From contig AJWJ01000001.1 in assembly GCA_000277445.1 (NCBI GenBank), forward strand, positions 111,893 to 175,892: a DNA stretch of 64,000 bases, given 5' to 3'. This DNA is from Polysphondylium violaceum (Eukaryota; Evosea; Eumycetozoa; Dictyosteliales; Dictyosteliaceae). Below, one piece after another: positions 49,601 through 61,127 of the stretch. The position numbers and the translations under genes were made by a program. Positions within the stretch are counted from its first letter, which is position 1. Each line of letters starts with the position of its first letter. The notes beneath the pieces are model-generated. The model did no database searches and was not told where the DNA came from. It saw only the letters and a program-made list of their open reading frames with translations.

Positions 49601-50832
49601 TTGGATTCTGAGACCGCTTTCAAGGGTCTCGATAATGATGTGTAATGGGGATTTGGCTTGGGAGTTGTTGGTGGCTTGGGCAATGACATCTTCGTTGATG
49701 CAGTCAAATATAACACCACGGAAACCGTCCATGGTGGCGTTGGTGATGTCTGTCTTGTCTGAGCCAAAGTTGTTCATCAATGTTGTAAAGTACTTGTGAA
49801 TGTGTTGGTTGCAGAGTTTTCTATCGAGTTTGGTAAAGTAAAGATAGGCCTGGCTCAAGAGATCAGTGTAAGAGACGGCCGACTTGAGGTCCAATGGGGG
49901 TGGAGGGAATTGATAGAGAACGTCGATGATTTGTTGGATTTGCATGCCGCTCAACGAGTTGCTCTTGAAAAATAAAGATCCAATGGCCTTGTAGCAGGCG
50001 CTGGTGAGCGAACTGTTTGCATAGGTGGTCAATTTAATCATGTCCTCAATGAGTAACGAGATCATCGAAGGTGGGAGAAGTGAGAGGAATTCGTTGACAA
50101 TGTTGAGACAAAAATAGGATTTGGCCATGGTGTCCATGGTGATGGTGGAAAAGATTTCGTGAGAGAATGAAGATGACACACTGGCCAATTGTTTGTGAAG
50201 GATGCTGCCCTTTTGTTGAGAAGAGATGGCACCGACACTATTGAGAATAAATATGATTTGTTCGGTGGCCTTTTGTCTGATTTTAGAGTGTTGGTAGATG
50301 GCCAAGGTCAATAGACTGCTGTAGGATCGAAGAAACTCTGGTAATTGCCATTGTTGATTTTCGGCCAACACCAAAACATAACCTAAACAATAAATCGATG
50401 ATTTAATCACCATTTGGTCATCCACTGAAAACTGAGTGTTACTCAAATTGCTGGCAACACCTGTATATTTATCCAAAGTTCCTCTCATAATCTCTATAAT
50501 TTCCATTGATTTGGATTTAACAATTTGAGGTGGTACTCTAAAGTGTTGTTGTTGTGGCATTAGTATAACACTCTGGATTATCCATTCCCTAACACTACAT
50601 ACCTTTGTAATATAGTTGAAAATAATTTAATCAAATCTTGTTTTTGGCTTTCCTTGTATGTCTTTTCATTGAGTGTGGTGAGAATCAAGGCAAAATAGGA
50701 AGTGGGAGTGATTGGTGCCTTTTTGAATTTAATTAAATCTGTGATGGCTTGGAGAACGGCATAGAGTCTTTTAGTTGTCTCTGATGTGGAGTTCTCCTTT
50801 ATGTTTGGGAACAAATCCTCTACACTTGTCAT
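46688..50832 (-). CDS. rrp12: RRP12-like ribosome biogenesis protein
   Basis: Exons 50603..50832 and 46688..50537 with a 65-nt intron (GTATGT...TTTAG), 1359 aa. The splice joins TPTSYFALILTTL to LQRVPPQIVKSKSMEI, as in the RRP12 family. The body is a HEAT-like helical solenoid with the NUC173 region. The last ~300 residues are charged and Lys/Asp-rich (DDDSDEEDDIFDDLKSSYTR) and end in a basic nuclear/nucleolar signal (KKIIKKRKL). RRP12 binds pre-rRNA and helps mature and export both ribosomal subunits. Codon use is GC-ending, in keeping with high expression. An ATG at 50560 lies inside the intron and should not be taken as the start. Confidence 0.9.
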
Positions 50833-51109
50833 TGTTTTGTAATTACTTCTATATAATACTATATAGATCCTATATATAGTGATAGAGTAAGAGGCTGATA
50901 GTGATAGTAGGTCGTAGTACAAGAAAAGAAAAAACACACTCGTTTTTTTAACAAAAAAATTCAAAAAAAATAAAAAAAATTCAAAAAAAAATAAATAAAA
51001 ATATTACCGAGTTTTTTTTCAATCACATAATTTGGGAATGTAAACTGTGAGAAGTTGTTTATTTATGAAATTGATAATGTAGGAATGTTCAAAAATGGCC
51101 TATTATTAT

Positions 51110-51313
51110 TTATCTATCAGTCTTTTTAGATCCAGGTCTAGATTTAAAAGACAAAACTAGATTTCCAAATCTCCGTTTTACGATTATTGTTACCCTCATT
51201 GGATTTTGATAAATAATGGGACCACAGAGAAGTGATACTTTTTCCAAATTAAAAAGTATCACTTTTTTTACAATACCATTATTTATTAAAATTCCATCAA
51301 GAGAAGATAACAA
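51110..51313 (-). pseudogene. Unassigned coding-like fragment
   Basis: An open frame of about 67 codons on the minus strand (VILFNLEKVSLLCGPIIY, ending KSRPGSKKTD and a stop) with plausible composition but no ATG at its start. It faces a second fragment on + (51335-51494, reading GDEVVYLNSAMAKGHPRIQI and ending before 51495). Neither has a start or a recognised domain. They may be remnants of a decayed gene or mobile element in the RRP12 5' flank, or chance. The rest of 50833-51640 is A/T-rich spacer. Confidence 0.25.
51231..51263. repeat. Perfect 13-bp inverted repeat (hairpin)
   Basis: The arm AGTGATACTTTTT (51231-51243) and its exact reverse complement AAAAAGTATCACT (51251-51263) enclose a 7-nt loop. 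It lies within the unassigned fragment, 5' of RRP12. Confidence 0.85.
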
Positions 51314-51640
51314 TGATCTTTAAACGACAAAGATGCAAATGGAGATGAAGTTGTTTACTTGAATTCAGCAATGGCCAAAGGTCATCCAAGAATTCAAATA
51401 CCTCTTAGACCAACTCGTAAAACAACAACTCCGTATTTTAATGGTACATCAGATTTAGAAATTACTCTTTTGGTTAGAAAAAGATTCCTATGACCTCAAT
51501 TAAATTTGAGTCAAACTCTTTTTAAAATTCTTTTTTTTTTTATTTTATTTTTTTTAGATTCGAGATTTAAATTAATTTCTTTTCATAAATCTTGATATTT
51601 TTGTTTTTACAACAATTGGATATACACATACACCTCGAGA

Positions 51641-53281
51641 ATGAAAAACAATACATCTCATCTCAAAGCTTTGCAAGCAGAGAATCACAGAAAAAGGTCA
51701 GTGAGGAAATACTTGTGCAAAAAAGTAGTTGCCAATCGAGTTGAACAAAAGAGACAAGAAGAGGAACGACAACAAAAGATGCAGTCAGAGCTTGATTTAA
51801 AAGAGTCTGCAGTGGTTGTTATAGACGAGATCAACTCAGAGGAATATTACAAGACAAAGAGCGAAAAGATAACGAAAAAGAAATACGACCTCTTAAAGAA
51901 AAAAGAAGAGATTACCATTAAAATGAATGCCTTGGATGACAAGGTGTCGCAATTGAACACAGACAAGAACTCGTTGTTTTTGTTGTTGAAAACTGTACTG
52001 AATGCAGTGCAAAAGAAGGAAGCACAGAAACTTTTGGATACACAGATGTCAAAGAATCATTTAGATAACAATAACAACAACAGACAGTTGCAACAAGAGG
52101 GTAGTCAAACTTTATTACCAAACCCATATAACTTCACTCCACAAAATGTATTTATAAGATCATCCAATTCATTGATTTCGCAACAGCAAAAACCAAATTC
52201 ATACAATGAATTACAAAACTACCAACAACAAGAGCAACAGCAACAACAACAACCGCAACCGCAACAACCACCAACACCAACAAACCCTATCTCTTTAATA
52301 CCATCATCTCCATTACACCACTCTAGTGATAATAATAGAATATCAATGCCATCTTCTAATAGTAATCAATATAAAAATGTTTTATCATCTCCTTCTATGT
52401 CACCTTATAATAATAGTAATAATAACAATGAGAGTAATAACAATAATGGTCATTTTAACTTTAGTTCTAATCACAATAATGATAATTCCAACTTATCTTT
52501 TAATAATAGCAATATGAATAATATGAATAATATAAATACTAATAACAATATTAATGGCAATATGAATACTAATACTAATAATAGTAATAATAATAACAAC
52601 AACAACAACAACAACAACAACAATAATGATATGAATAATAATAATAATTTTAATAATAGTAATAACAACAATTATAATATGAACAATAACTTTAACAACA
52701 ACAATAGCAACTTTAATAAAATGAATAGTAATAATAATAATTCTTTTGGCAATAACAACCTTAATAATAATGGAGGTTATAATAATAATAATAATTCATT
52801 TAGCAATAGCAATAGTAGTAATCATAATAACTTTAATAATAATAATTTCAATAGTAACAATAGTAATTATAGAGATAACTATAATAGAGGAGAAAAGATG
52901 AACAAGAATAACCATGGTTATGAAAAGGATTCATATTACAATAAAAGAAATAGAAGAGATTTTAATAATTATGATTCTGATAATAACAACAGTAATAATA
53001 ATAATTTTAATAATAACTATTCTCAAAGAAATAACTATTACAACAACAACAACAACAATAATAACAACAATAACAACAATGATATGAATTATAACAACAG
53101 AAATATAAATAGAGATAGTTATGATGATTCTTTAGATAACAATTATAATAATAATAATAATAGTAATAATAACTATGATAATAATTATAATAATAATAGA
53201 ACTAATAAGAACTATAATAATAGATCCAATTATAATAAGAATTCCGGTTATAACAATAACAACTATAATAATAGAAGATAA
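51641..53281 (+). CDS. Asn-rich protein with N-terminal coiled coil, weakly GPS2-like
   Basis: A single exon of 546 aa. The first 140 residues are charged and helical: a basic KR/EE-rich start (RVEQKRQEEERQQKMQSEL), then KKKYDLLKKKEEITIKMNAL and DDKVSQLNTDKNSLFLLLKT. The last pattern, a coiled coil closing with L....LF..LK.VL, resembles the core of GPS2, a subunit of NCoR-type corepressor complexes; the match is by eye and weak. Then come Q/P-rich stretches. The last ~300 residues are mostly Asn, with scattered Arg/Tyr/Asp motifs (RNRRDFNNYDSDN, RGEKMNKNNHGYEK). Such prion-like tails are common in dictyostelids. No signal or membrane segment is seen. It is convergent with the Sec7 gene, 75 bp apart. 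Confidence 0.8.
   Translation: MKNNTSHLKALQAENHRKRSVRKYLCKKVVANRVEQKRQEEERQQKMQSELDLKESAVVVIDEINSEEYYKTKSEKITKKKYDLLKKKEEITIKMNALDDKVSQLNTDKNSLFLLLKTVLNAVQKKEAQKLLDTQMSKNHLDNNNNNRQLQQEGSQTLLPNPYNFTPQNVFIRSSNSLISQQQKPNSYNELQNYQQQEQQQQQQPQPQQPPTPTNPISLIPSSPLHHSSDNNRISMPSSNSNQYKNVLSSPSMSPYNNSNNNNESNNNNGHFNFSSNHNNDNSNLSFNNSNMNNMNNINTNNNINGNMNTNTNNSNNNNNNNNNNNNNNDMNNNNNFNNSNNNNYNMNNNFNNNNSNFNKMNSNNNNSFGNNNLNNNGGYNNNNNSFSNSNSSNHNNFNNNNFNSNNSNYRDNYNRGEKMNKNNHGYEKDSYYNKRNRRDFNNYDSDNNNSNNNNFNNNYSQRNNYYNNNNNNNNNNNNNDMNYNNRNINRDSYDDSLDNNYNNNNNSNNNYDNNYNNNRTNKNYNNRSNYNKNSGYNNNNYNNRR
52582..52627 (+). repeat. AAT/AAC tract coding poly-Asn
   Basis: Pure AAT then AAC triplets encode about 15 consecutive Asn residues inside the Asn-rich gene. 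Similar shorter tracts recur through 52400-53270. Confidence 0.85.
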
Positions 53282-53356
53282 ATATGTAATAAATAAACTT
53301 TGTAAAATATATAATGTAACAATATAACAATGGTTAAATCTTTTATTTTATTCTAT

Positions 53357-56300
53357 TTATAAAACACTTTCATCATCGACGACATTATCAACATTATCAT
53401 TGGTAGTTTCGGTATGAGTATTGTTGCTGTTGTTATTGTTGTTTGAATTTATATCTATAAATCCACCATCAATATCGTTACTGTTTGTATTTGAACTACC
53501 ATTTACTATTGGGATAAAGTCATCATCAGTGCTACTGTTGTGTTCATCTGTTGAAAAGTTTGAAGAATGAATAGATTCTAATTTTTGTTCATTATTACTC
53601 TTCTCATCCTCTTCAATTGTGTTTTCATAATCTTCAACTATAATATTTGGCACTTGTTGTTGTTCCTCTTGTTGTTGTTGTTCCTCTTCTTCAACAATAA
53701 TTACTTGGTCGTCATCTTGTTGTTCCTCTTGTTGTTGTTGCTCTTCTTTTTCAACAATAATTACTTGATCATCATCTTCGTCTTTTTCTTCTTCAATAAA
53801 GACAACTTCATCTACATGGCTTTCAACATCATCTTCTTCGACCTGTTGTTCCTCTTGTTGCGGTTGTTGTTGTTGACCTTCATCTTCTTCTTTGATAGTT
53901 TGTTCTTTTAATTGATGTTGATGATCAATGATTTGATTGATACTATGGTTGTAATCTTTGGTTTCGGTGAATGATTCGACACTCATTGTATTCTTTTTAT
54001 AATCAAATTGGACAATGGTTGGCACAACTTCTTTTTTGTTGACGTGAATGGTGGCGGCAGGGGTCAATTGGATAGAAGGTGGTTGAGTAATTTGACTGAC
54101 ATTGACCACTGGTATTCTCATTTTACCGTATCGAGAAAACAACAACAATAGACAAGATCTAATGTCAACGTTGTCATGGAGAGAGAGATCAGACACAAAT
54201 TGATAGATTTGGTTGATATGCTTGTTGAATTGAGCGTCGCTGTATCGGATAAAGTTGTTTATGATTTGACAAATGATCTTTATAATCTTATTGCCACTAT
54301 TGTAAATACGCGAGTAATGGCTTGTGGGTGGTGGCGAGGTGGTGGTTGGTGAGGTTGGATTGGTGGAAGAGTTTGGTGAAGTTGGAGTGGGATTATCGAC
54401 AACAACAGATGGTTGAGGGATGGCTGGATTGAGGTGGCTATAGTCTTTTAATATATTGATGGAGAGTCTAGTGAGGATATCGTCCGACTCAGTGACTCTT
54501 TGTTGTAGTTTGCTGTTGGAGGGATCGACGAGATACATGTCGACCAAGATAGTCAACAAACAAGACAAGGCGTTGCATTCATAGCCTTGTGCATTGTTGT
54601 CGCCAAAAAACGAAATAAAACCAACTTCAGAATTAGCACGTTGCGATAAAATATAGATCATGTCGGTGGTTTTGAGCAGCTTGATGCAAAACTCCATTGG
54701 CATCGACTCGACGTGGTCGGAAAAGAGTTTGGTGATCTTTTGAATAAACAACAACGATATGTTCCAGTTGTGCACAGAGAGGAATGGCTCCACCTTTTCA
54801 TAACGAATGATATTGTCAAACATTTCTTTGCCAATCAAAGTCGACTCGTTTTCCATCAAAATGAATGGTTTCAGCGACAAGAGGCTTTTGGTAAACTTGG
54901 GTTGAGTTGGCGATACTGTGGAATTGCTTGTTGAGCTACTGGTGGCGCTGCTGGTGGCGCTGCTGGCACTGCTAAGATCGCTGTTGGTTGGCGAGAGCAA
55001 TGGTGGTGTTGTGCTTTGAATCATTGATAGTTTGGAAATCAACAAACGATTCAAGATTCTATTGATCGAGTCTGATATGGAGATATTCCAAAAGTCGTTG
55101 CTAAATTGATTGTTGCAAGTAGACAAAAACTTGTAGTAATAGTCGCAACCGATGATGCAAGATGTTTCAATGGGGCTGCAAATAAAGGGCTCCAACAACA
55201 CAAGGATCGATGGGTAGAGTGGTGTAAGATTATCACTAAATTTGTGGAACACCTGGATCAAATGGTCCAAGGCCAATGGGAGAGTTTGCTTCCAGGTGTT
55301 GTCAAACTCGATTCTCTTGCCGGCGGCACCCGAGATATCGACCTTGGAGAAAATGGGCACAATGATTTGCTTGATAATATCTTCCCATGTCTTGGTGTTG
55401 AACAGCTGGCCATTTTCGTTGAGCTTCTTGAAAAACAAGTTGGTCGATTGGTTTCTGACTTTTTCATTGTTATGGTTCATCAGGCCCGACATGCCCTTGA
55501 GGATGGGTAACAGCAATTTACCGATACTGTCGCCGTTGTCGAGATTCAATTTGGCGACCAGTTGGTCGAGGAGGTCCAGTGATTTGATGCAAATGTCGGG
55601 ATACTCGACCTTTTCATTGGAAAACGAAGACAAGCAGTTGATGACGTTGATAAAGTAGTTTTCCTTGACAAGATTAAAGTTTGTAGCAATCAATTGTTCG
55701 ATGCCTTGGTACGAGAGCGAGACAATGTTTTCGTCTTGCACTTGGGCGCCGAGATTGAGCACCTTGAGAATCGTCTTCCAGCCAGACTTGATATTGCCAG
55801 CCTTGGTGATGGCCAATTGACAGATACAACGTATGATGAGCTCCTTGATTTGCAACGAGGGATTGTTGATCATGATGTTTTCAAAAGGATCCAAAAATTC
55901 ATTTTGGAAATTATAGTGGGCCAACTCTTGCTTCTCGAGATACTTGCCCGCGAGCTGTCTGAGCGAGTCGATCGAGTGTTGGGCTATATCGATATTACTG
56001 TTACAGCCAACCCGTGTGAAATGCTCCACGACAATCTCCCATATGTTGTAAAAGACCAATCTGATTCTCTTGAAATTGTATTCAATGGCCTCGACCAATT
56101 TCACCAAACTATAGTTTCTCGAGTAGTGACTGATTTCATCTTCAGACACTTCGCACAAGCATCTGAAAAATGTGACAATCGAGTCGTCAGACAGATTGAT
56201 AGAGTTTGTAAAGATTCTCTCGATTTGAATCGAGTCGAAAAAGACGTCTTTTGGGTTATCTTCCATGAGCTTCTTTAGTTGGAGCTCAATGGTACTGGTG

Positions 56301-59300
56301 GTGGTGGCCGTAGCTGATTGATATTGAATTTGTTGTTGGGGTGGTGTCGTTGATGTGCTGTTGGCACTGCTATTGTTGTCCTTGTCATTGGAGCTATCAA
56401 ACAAATGAAAACGTTCCAAGATACAGATTGATTTCAGAATCGAGGTAAAAGAGTCTTGGAGATAGTTACCCTCAGTGATACCAATCGAGAGCAGGGTTTT
56501 GACACACTCTATGTTTTTCAATGAAGGATCTTTGATGGCGTCGAGCAGAGAGAATTTAGAAAGGGCGGTAATAAACGATGATCGCTCGACATTGAGATAA
56601 AAGACACAACTGACACGTATGGCATAGGAAAAGCCTTCTAAGCAGAGGGAGATGACCTTTTTGTCTTTGGTGTCGTCCAACACCACGCTGAGCGTCGAGA
56701 GCACATAGCACCAAGACAACAAAAACATAGGACGGACATGCTCAATGTTTCTGGCTTTGTAAAATATGGATTTCTTGGACAACTTGGCTTTGATGAGCTC
56801 TTGGCACTGCTTGGCAATATAGTCGCTCTCTCTATTGAATCGGAGCAATCGTTCTTGGCTGTCGACTACAGAGATATCGCTGTCGCTCATAATCTTGAAT
56901 GGCTCTTGATTGACACGATTATAGATATCCAATAAAAACTTTTCATCAAAATCCATTCTATTGTTGATCTTGCTATTCATTTTGATCCATTCACTGTGAG
57001 TGAGTTTGGTGTTGATTGATGGGTTGTGTAAATCTGTAGACAAAATTATAATCGTATAAGAGAGTAGATAAATAGACTCTGCATTGGAAAATATTGAATT
57101 GCTACCGACGCCGCTATTATCATTGTAATATTTCTCTGCAAACTTTTCAACAATCTTGTCAATCGTTGAACTCTCACTTGACAATAAAAAGCATGATATC
57201 AATTCTCTCAACGCAACATCTATCAACTTGTCTTTGAAATTAAATGATTCTATATATTTATATAATATACTATAACTATAAAAGTATTTTTAATTATTAA
57301 TATCTATATCTACTATTTATCGAGGATCTACTATAGATCTTTAGATACATACTTTTGACTTAAATATTCACCAATTCTTTTTGGATCTAAATTTGAGTTT
57401 GATTTTAAAAAATTTGCTATATCTTCGATATCATTGTCTTTGATGAGACTTGATTTAATTAGATACTCGATACCTCTTTTGGGAGAGAGGTTGAATCGAC
57501 GTATACCTTGTTCAAGGGGTGTTTTGCTAGTGTTGTTATCACTACCATCGCTGTCTTCGTCTTTGGTGCTGTTGTTTGATGATGACGAGGTACGAGTGTG
57601 GTGATGAAGATTTGGATTACTTTTTCTTGGTGTAGAATTTGCGCTTGAAGAGAGAGTGTTTTTCTCCTTTTTAAAATCATAGAGCTCCTTGCTCCAGTCG
57701 ACCAACGATTTCATGATGGTCACAATACATTCCAAACCCAGTGTTTTAAACTTCATGTCGTCGATGCTGCTCGATCGCTCGGTGATGGTGCCTTGGGCCA
57801 CACGCGAGAGCTCGTAGACCATTTTTTCAAAGATGTCTTTTCTCTCGGGATCGCAGTCATAGTTTACAAATATATCTACAATGGTTTGCGGATTCTTGCA
57901 GATTTCATAGAGTACGGGCAAAATCAGCCATTTCTGTTTTGCCGAACATGTGCTTGACGACAACACATTCAAGAGAATCTTGCTGAAAAACAAACCAATC
58001 TCTTCCTTGAGATGCTCTTTAAAGTGAATAATCAGCGATAAAAACAATGTGAGTGTGAGTTTAAAGACTGGAAGATGGGGACTGGTGCCATTGGTGAGTA
58101 AAGATATCGACAAGTATCTTTTTATCGAACTATTTATAAACTTTTCAGACAACTTTAGCGAAGGGAATGGATTCTCGAGTATTCTACTCAACAATTCCAA
58201 AGACAATATTTTACTCTTCATTTCATGTGAATCCAACAACGATCCTTCAGGAATCTCTTTTGTTGAAAGTTTACAAAATGCTCTAAATAATAAAATAACA
58301 TCTGATAAATTTGTTTGATATATTGAATTACTATAGTAGTAGGAGAGAGTGTGTATGATTATTAGCAATACATTACATATATTACAAATTATAAGCAATA
58401 CTTACATTTCTTCACTTGATGCAGATAAAGGATTTGGTTGCGGTTGTTGTTGTTGTTGTTGTTGTAGATTATTGCTATTATGATGACTAATTCTTTGTTG
58501 ACTAATAGATTCAAATCTTAATAAAACACAATCTACCATTTGAAACAAAGCACTCTTTGCTGCAGTGCTATTGATTTTGTTTGTACTAACTAAATAAATA
58601 TTATAAGATGTTCTAATGGCATTCATTAGACATGAATCATGAACATCACACAATGGTGTAATAACTGCTGTTAATAATGCCTAAAATTAAATGCTGTTAG
58701 TATATTATCGCTGCACATGAAAATGACAATTAGGCACACATATATACTTTAATAATTTGTAATTGAACATTATCATCTTGAAAACTAAAATAAGTTCCAA
58801 TCATATTTACTATACTCTCCATTAACTTTTTCTTGTCTGGTGTTGAATCATCAATCAATGATGGTTTAATGATACCGTATGACATTGTTTTCTATTAGAT
58901 AGATCGATGGATATTAGTGATCTTGAATAAACAGATATTATAAGAGTAAATACATACATCTAAACAATCTAATGCAGCCGTCATAATTTTAGGTTCCTTT
59001 GTTTCGCATGCTAGTTTTAATGGTTTAAATAAATTATTTCCTAATATTTCATATTCTTTAATATCACTATTTAATAACAACACAACTATTAATATATAAT
59101 GATGTCTAGTCAGTATCTATAAATATATATAAATATTTACTATTGATGAGGTTGATTAGGTGGATTTGATGGAGGTTTAGAGAATAATGGAGAATCTCTA
59201 ATTGTGTCTTGAGCAATTTTACAAGCATCTCTTAGTGGTATGTTTTTTCTAGAACTTTGACTAAAGATCTTTTGTAATGTGTTGTTAAACATTAAAGCTA

Positions 59301-59313
59301 TTGAATCATCCAT
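53357..59313 (-). CDS. BIG-type Sec7-domain ARF guanine nucleotide exchange factor
   Basis: Six exons: 59141..59313, 58958..59066, 58748..58891, 58406..58680, 57353..58330 and 53357..57275 (introns 74, 66, 67, 75 and 77 nt), 1865 aa, near the usual BIG1/2 length. The N-terminal DCB region (KPLKLACETKEPKIMTAALD), the HUS region (LLFRAFCKLSTKEIPEGS and ENPFPSLK) and the Sec7 domain (from NLSPKRGIEYLIKSSLI through FAEKYY to TDLHNPSINTKLTHSEWIKM) come in order, followed by HDS-like helical repeats. BIG GEFs activate ARF1-type GTPases at the trans-Golgi. The glutamic-finger loop reads FLLSSESSTID rather than FRLPGEAQKID; the Glu is kept. The last ~150 residues are Q/E/D-rich low complexity. Confidence 0.9.
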
Positions 59314-59840
59314 TTTATTGTTTATACTATATCCAATATAATTTAGATATCAAATGTGTTTGCGTGAGTGTGACTGAGTATAGAAAATGTATTTGTGACG
59401 ATTGATTATATTATTATTTTGTATTGTTGACAGATCTTTCGATTCGTGCTGTATAATGTGTGTGTTTATTGTAATATGTTAAATGAGGTAATAATAGACG
59501 ATTGAGGAGAAAAGTGATTACACATCTTATGTCCCCTTGAATCACACCTAAACAAAACAATATCTCTATCTGTCTTTATCACTATCTGTAGATATAATAT
59601 ATGTGTATATTATCGATGAGCGTGTGTATGTATGTAATCACAGAAAAACTCTTGATGTTCCCACCCCTCACAGACTACGTAGTTTTTTATTTTTTTTTTG
59701 CGAAAAATAGAAAAAAAAATAAAAAAAATAAAAATTTTATTTTGTTAAATTTAGAAAGAGACACAAATGGGATTTTTATATTAAATTTATTTATTTGGCA
59801 AGAGGACAAAGGACCCCATGCACAATCAAAAACTGAAGTA
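59314..59840. promoter_or_regulatory. Intergenic region and murF leader with two short uORFs
   Basis: Divergent spacer between the Sec7 GEF and murF. A-runs at 59709-59741 precede the leader. Two upstream ORFs precede murF: ATG 59767 to TAA 59784 (5 codons) and ATG 59818 to TAA 59841 (7 codons), whose stop overlaps the murF ATG as TAATG. The murF frame also stays open back to an ATG at 59601 through an A/T run, giving a low-complexity extension of 80 residues that I regard as chance. An alternative is a spliced leader ending at the TTTAG near 59752. Confidence 0.5.
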
Positions 59841-61127
59841 ATGGAGCAATTGTATCAGTTGTATCTGCAGCATCCTGTCGTCACTACAGACAGCCGTGCT
59901 TGTTTGCCCAATTCAATATTTGTGGCATTGCGGGGTGAAAATTTTAATGGAAATGCGTTTGCTGGAAAGGCCTTGGAGCAGGGATGTGCGTATGCCATTG
60001 TTGATCAAGCAGAGTATGCAGAGGCTCCAAAAACGATATTGGTAGACAACTGTTTGCAGACTCTGCAAGAGCTGGCAAAACACCATCGAGGGCAATGTAC
60101 AGGAACCACCCTCATTGCCATTACCGGATCCAATGGAAAAACGACGACCAAGGAATTGGTTGCATCTGTTTTATCTCAAAAATACAAGACACTGTTTACA
60201 CAAGGCAACTTGAATAACGCTATTGGCCTGCCTCTCACTCTGTTAAAGTTGAGAAATGATCATGAATTTGCAGTCATTGAAATGGGAGCAAGTGGCCCGG
60301 GTGATATAAAAACACTCTGTGAAATTGCCCAACCAGATATTGGAATTATAACCAATGTAGGAAAGGCCCATCTCAAAGGATTTGGTTCATTTGAGGGCGT
60401 AATAAAAGCCAAAGGTGAATTATATGATTATATCCGGTCAAAAAAAGGGAAGATTTTCATTAATCACAGTAATCAATTTCTACAAGAGATATCGAGTGGA
60501 TTGGATAAATTTGAATATGGAACCACATCAGGGTTATTCGTCAGTGGAAAAGTCAATTCTGAGCGTTCTCTCTATTTTTCTTTTGATTGGAAAACAAACA
60601 ATAGTGAGCTTCAACTTATTCAAACTCAACTTGTTGGTGAATATAATTTAGAAAATGCTTTGGCAGCAGCAGCCATTGGTTCTTTTTTCAATGTTGAAAC
60701 TGCATTGATCAACTCTGCACTACAAAACTACGTTCCCAAAAATAATCGCTCTCAGCTTAAAAAGACACAACATAATACCTTGATTATTGACGCATACAAT
60801 GCCAATCCAACGAGTATGTATGCCTCTCTTTTAAATTTCAAGAACATCAACGTTTCTCCCAAAGCGGTGATTTTGGGTGACATGCTACAGGTTGGGGAGT
60901 ATAGTAAAGAGGAGCATCAAAAAATAGTTGACTTGTTGGTAGAATGTCAGCTTGACAAGGTATTTTTAATTGGAGAATGCTTTTCATCAACAAAAAATCA
61001 ATACAACACATTTGGTACTCTCTCAGACTTTATTGATAAAATTTCTGAAATCAACTTGATTGGTTTCACTATTTTAATAAAGGCCTCAAGAGGATTAAAG
61101 TTGGAAAGAACCATTGAATACTTATAA
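59841..61127 (+). CDS. murF: MurF: UDP-MurNAc-tripeptide--D-alanyl-D-alanine ligase (bacterial type)
   Basis: An intronless frame of 428 aa, full length for the family. MurF uses ATP to add D-Ala-D-Ala to UDP-MurNAc-tripeptide, the last cytoplasmic step of peptidoglycan precursor synthesis. The N-terminal substrate-binding part starts as bacterial MurF does (YQLYLQHPVVTTDSRACLP, VALRGENFNGN). The P-loop AITGSNGKTTTKE (aa ~93-105), GNLNNAIGLPLTLL, VIEMGASGPGDI, TNVGKAHLKGFGSFEGVIKA, VGEYNLENALAA, IDAYNANPTSM and VILGDMLQVGEYSKEEH are all intact. The wording looks closest to Bacteroidetes enzymes. There is no signal peptide from this start. Flanking genes are ordinary amoeba genes, so horizontal transfer is inferred. 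ATG 59841 aligns with the bacterial start. Confidence 0.93.
   Translation: MEQLYQLYLQHPVVTTDSRACLPNSIFVALRGENFNGNAFAGKALEQGCAYAIVDQAEYAEAPKTILVDNCLQTLQELAKHHRGQCTGTTLIAITGSNGKTTTKELVASVLSQKYKTLFTQGNLNNAIGLPLTLLKLRNDHEFAVIEMGASGPGDIKTLCEIAQPDIGIITNVGKAHLKGFGSFEGVIKAKGELYDYIRSKKGKIFINHSNQFLQEISSGLDKFEYGTTSGLFVSGKVNSERSLYFSFDWKTNNSELQLIQTQLVGEYNLENALAAAAIGSFFNVETALINSALQNYVPKNNRSQLKKTQHNTLIIDAYNANPTSMYASLLNFKNINVSPKAVILGDMLQVGEYSKEEHQKIVDLLVECQLDKVFLIGECFSSTKNQYNTFGTLSDFIDKISEINLIGFTILIKASRGLKLERTIEYL

Noticed and set aside
46688-50560. RRP12 starting at the ATG at 50560
   Set aside because: That ATG is inside a 65-nt intron. Splicing from the exon at 50603..50832 gives the conserved N-terminus.
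59601-59840. N-terminal extension of MurF to the ATG at 59601
   Set aside because: The extra 80 residues come partly from A/T runs (Lys/Asn/Phe) and include no family sequence. The bacterial N-terminus starts at ATG 59841.
59841-61127. MurF as bacterial contamination of the assembly
   Set aside because: The sequence is continuous into A/T-rich amoeba-type spacers and genes on both sides. This cannot be fully excluded without reads.
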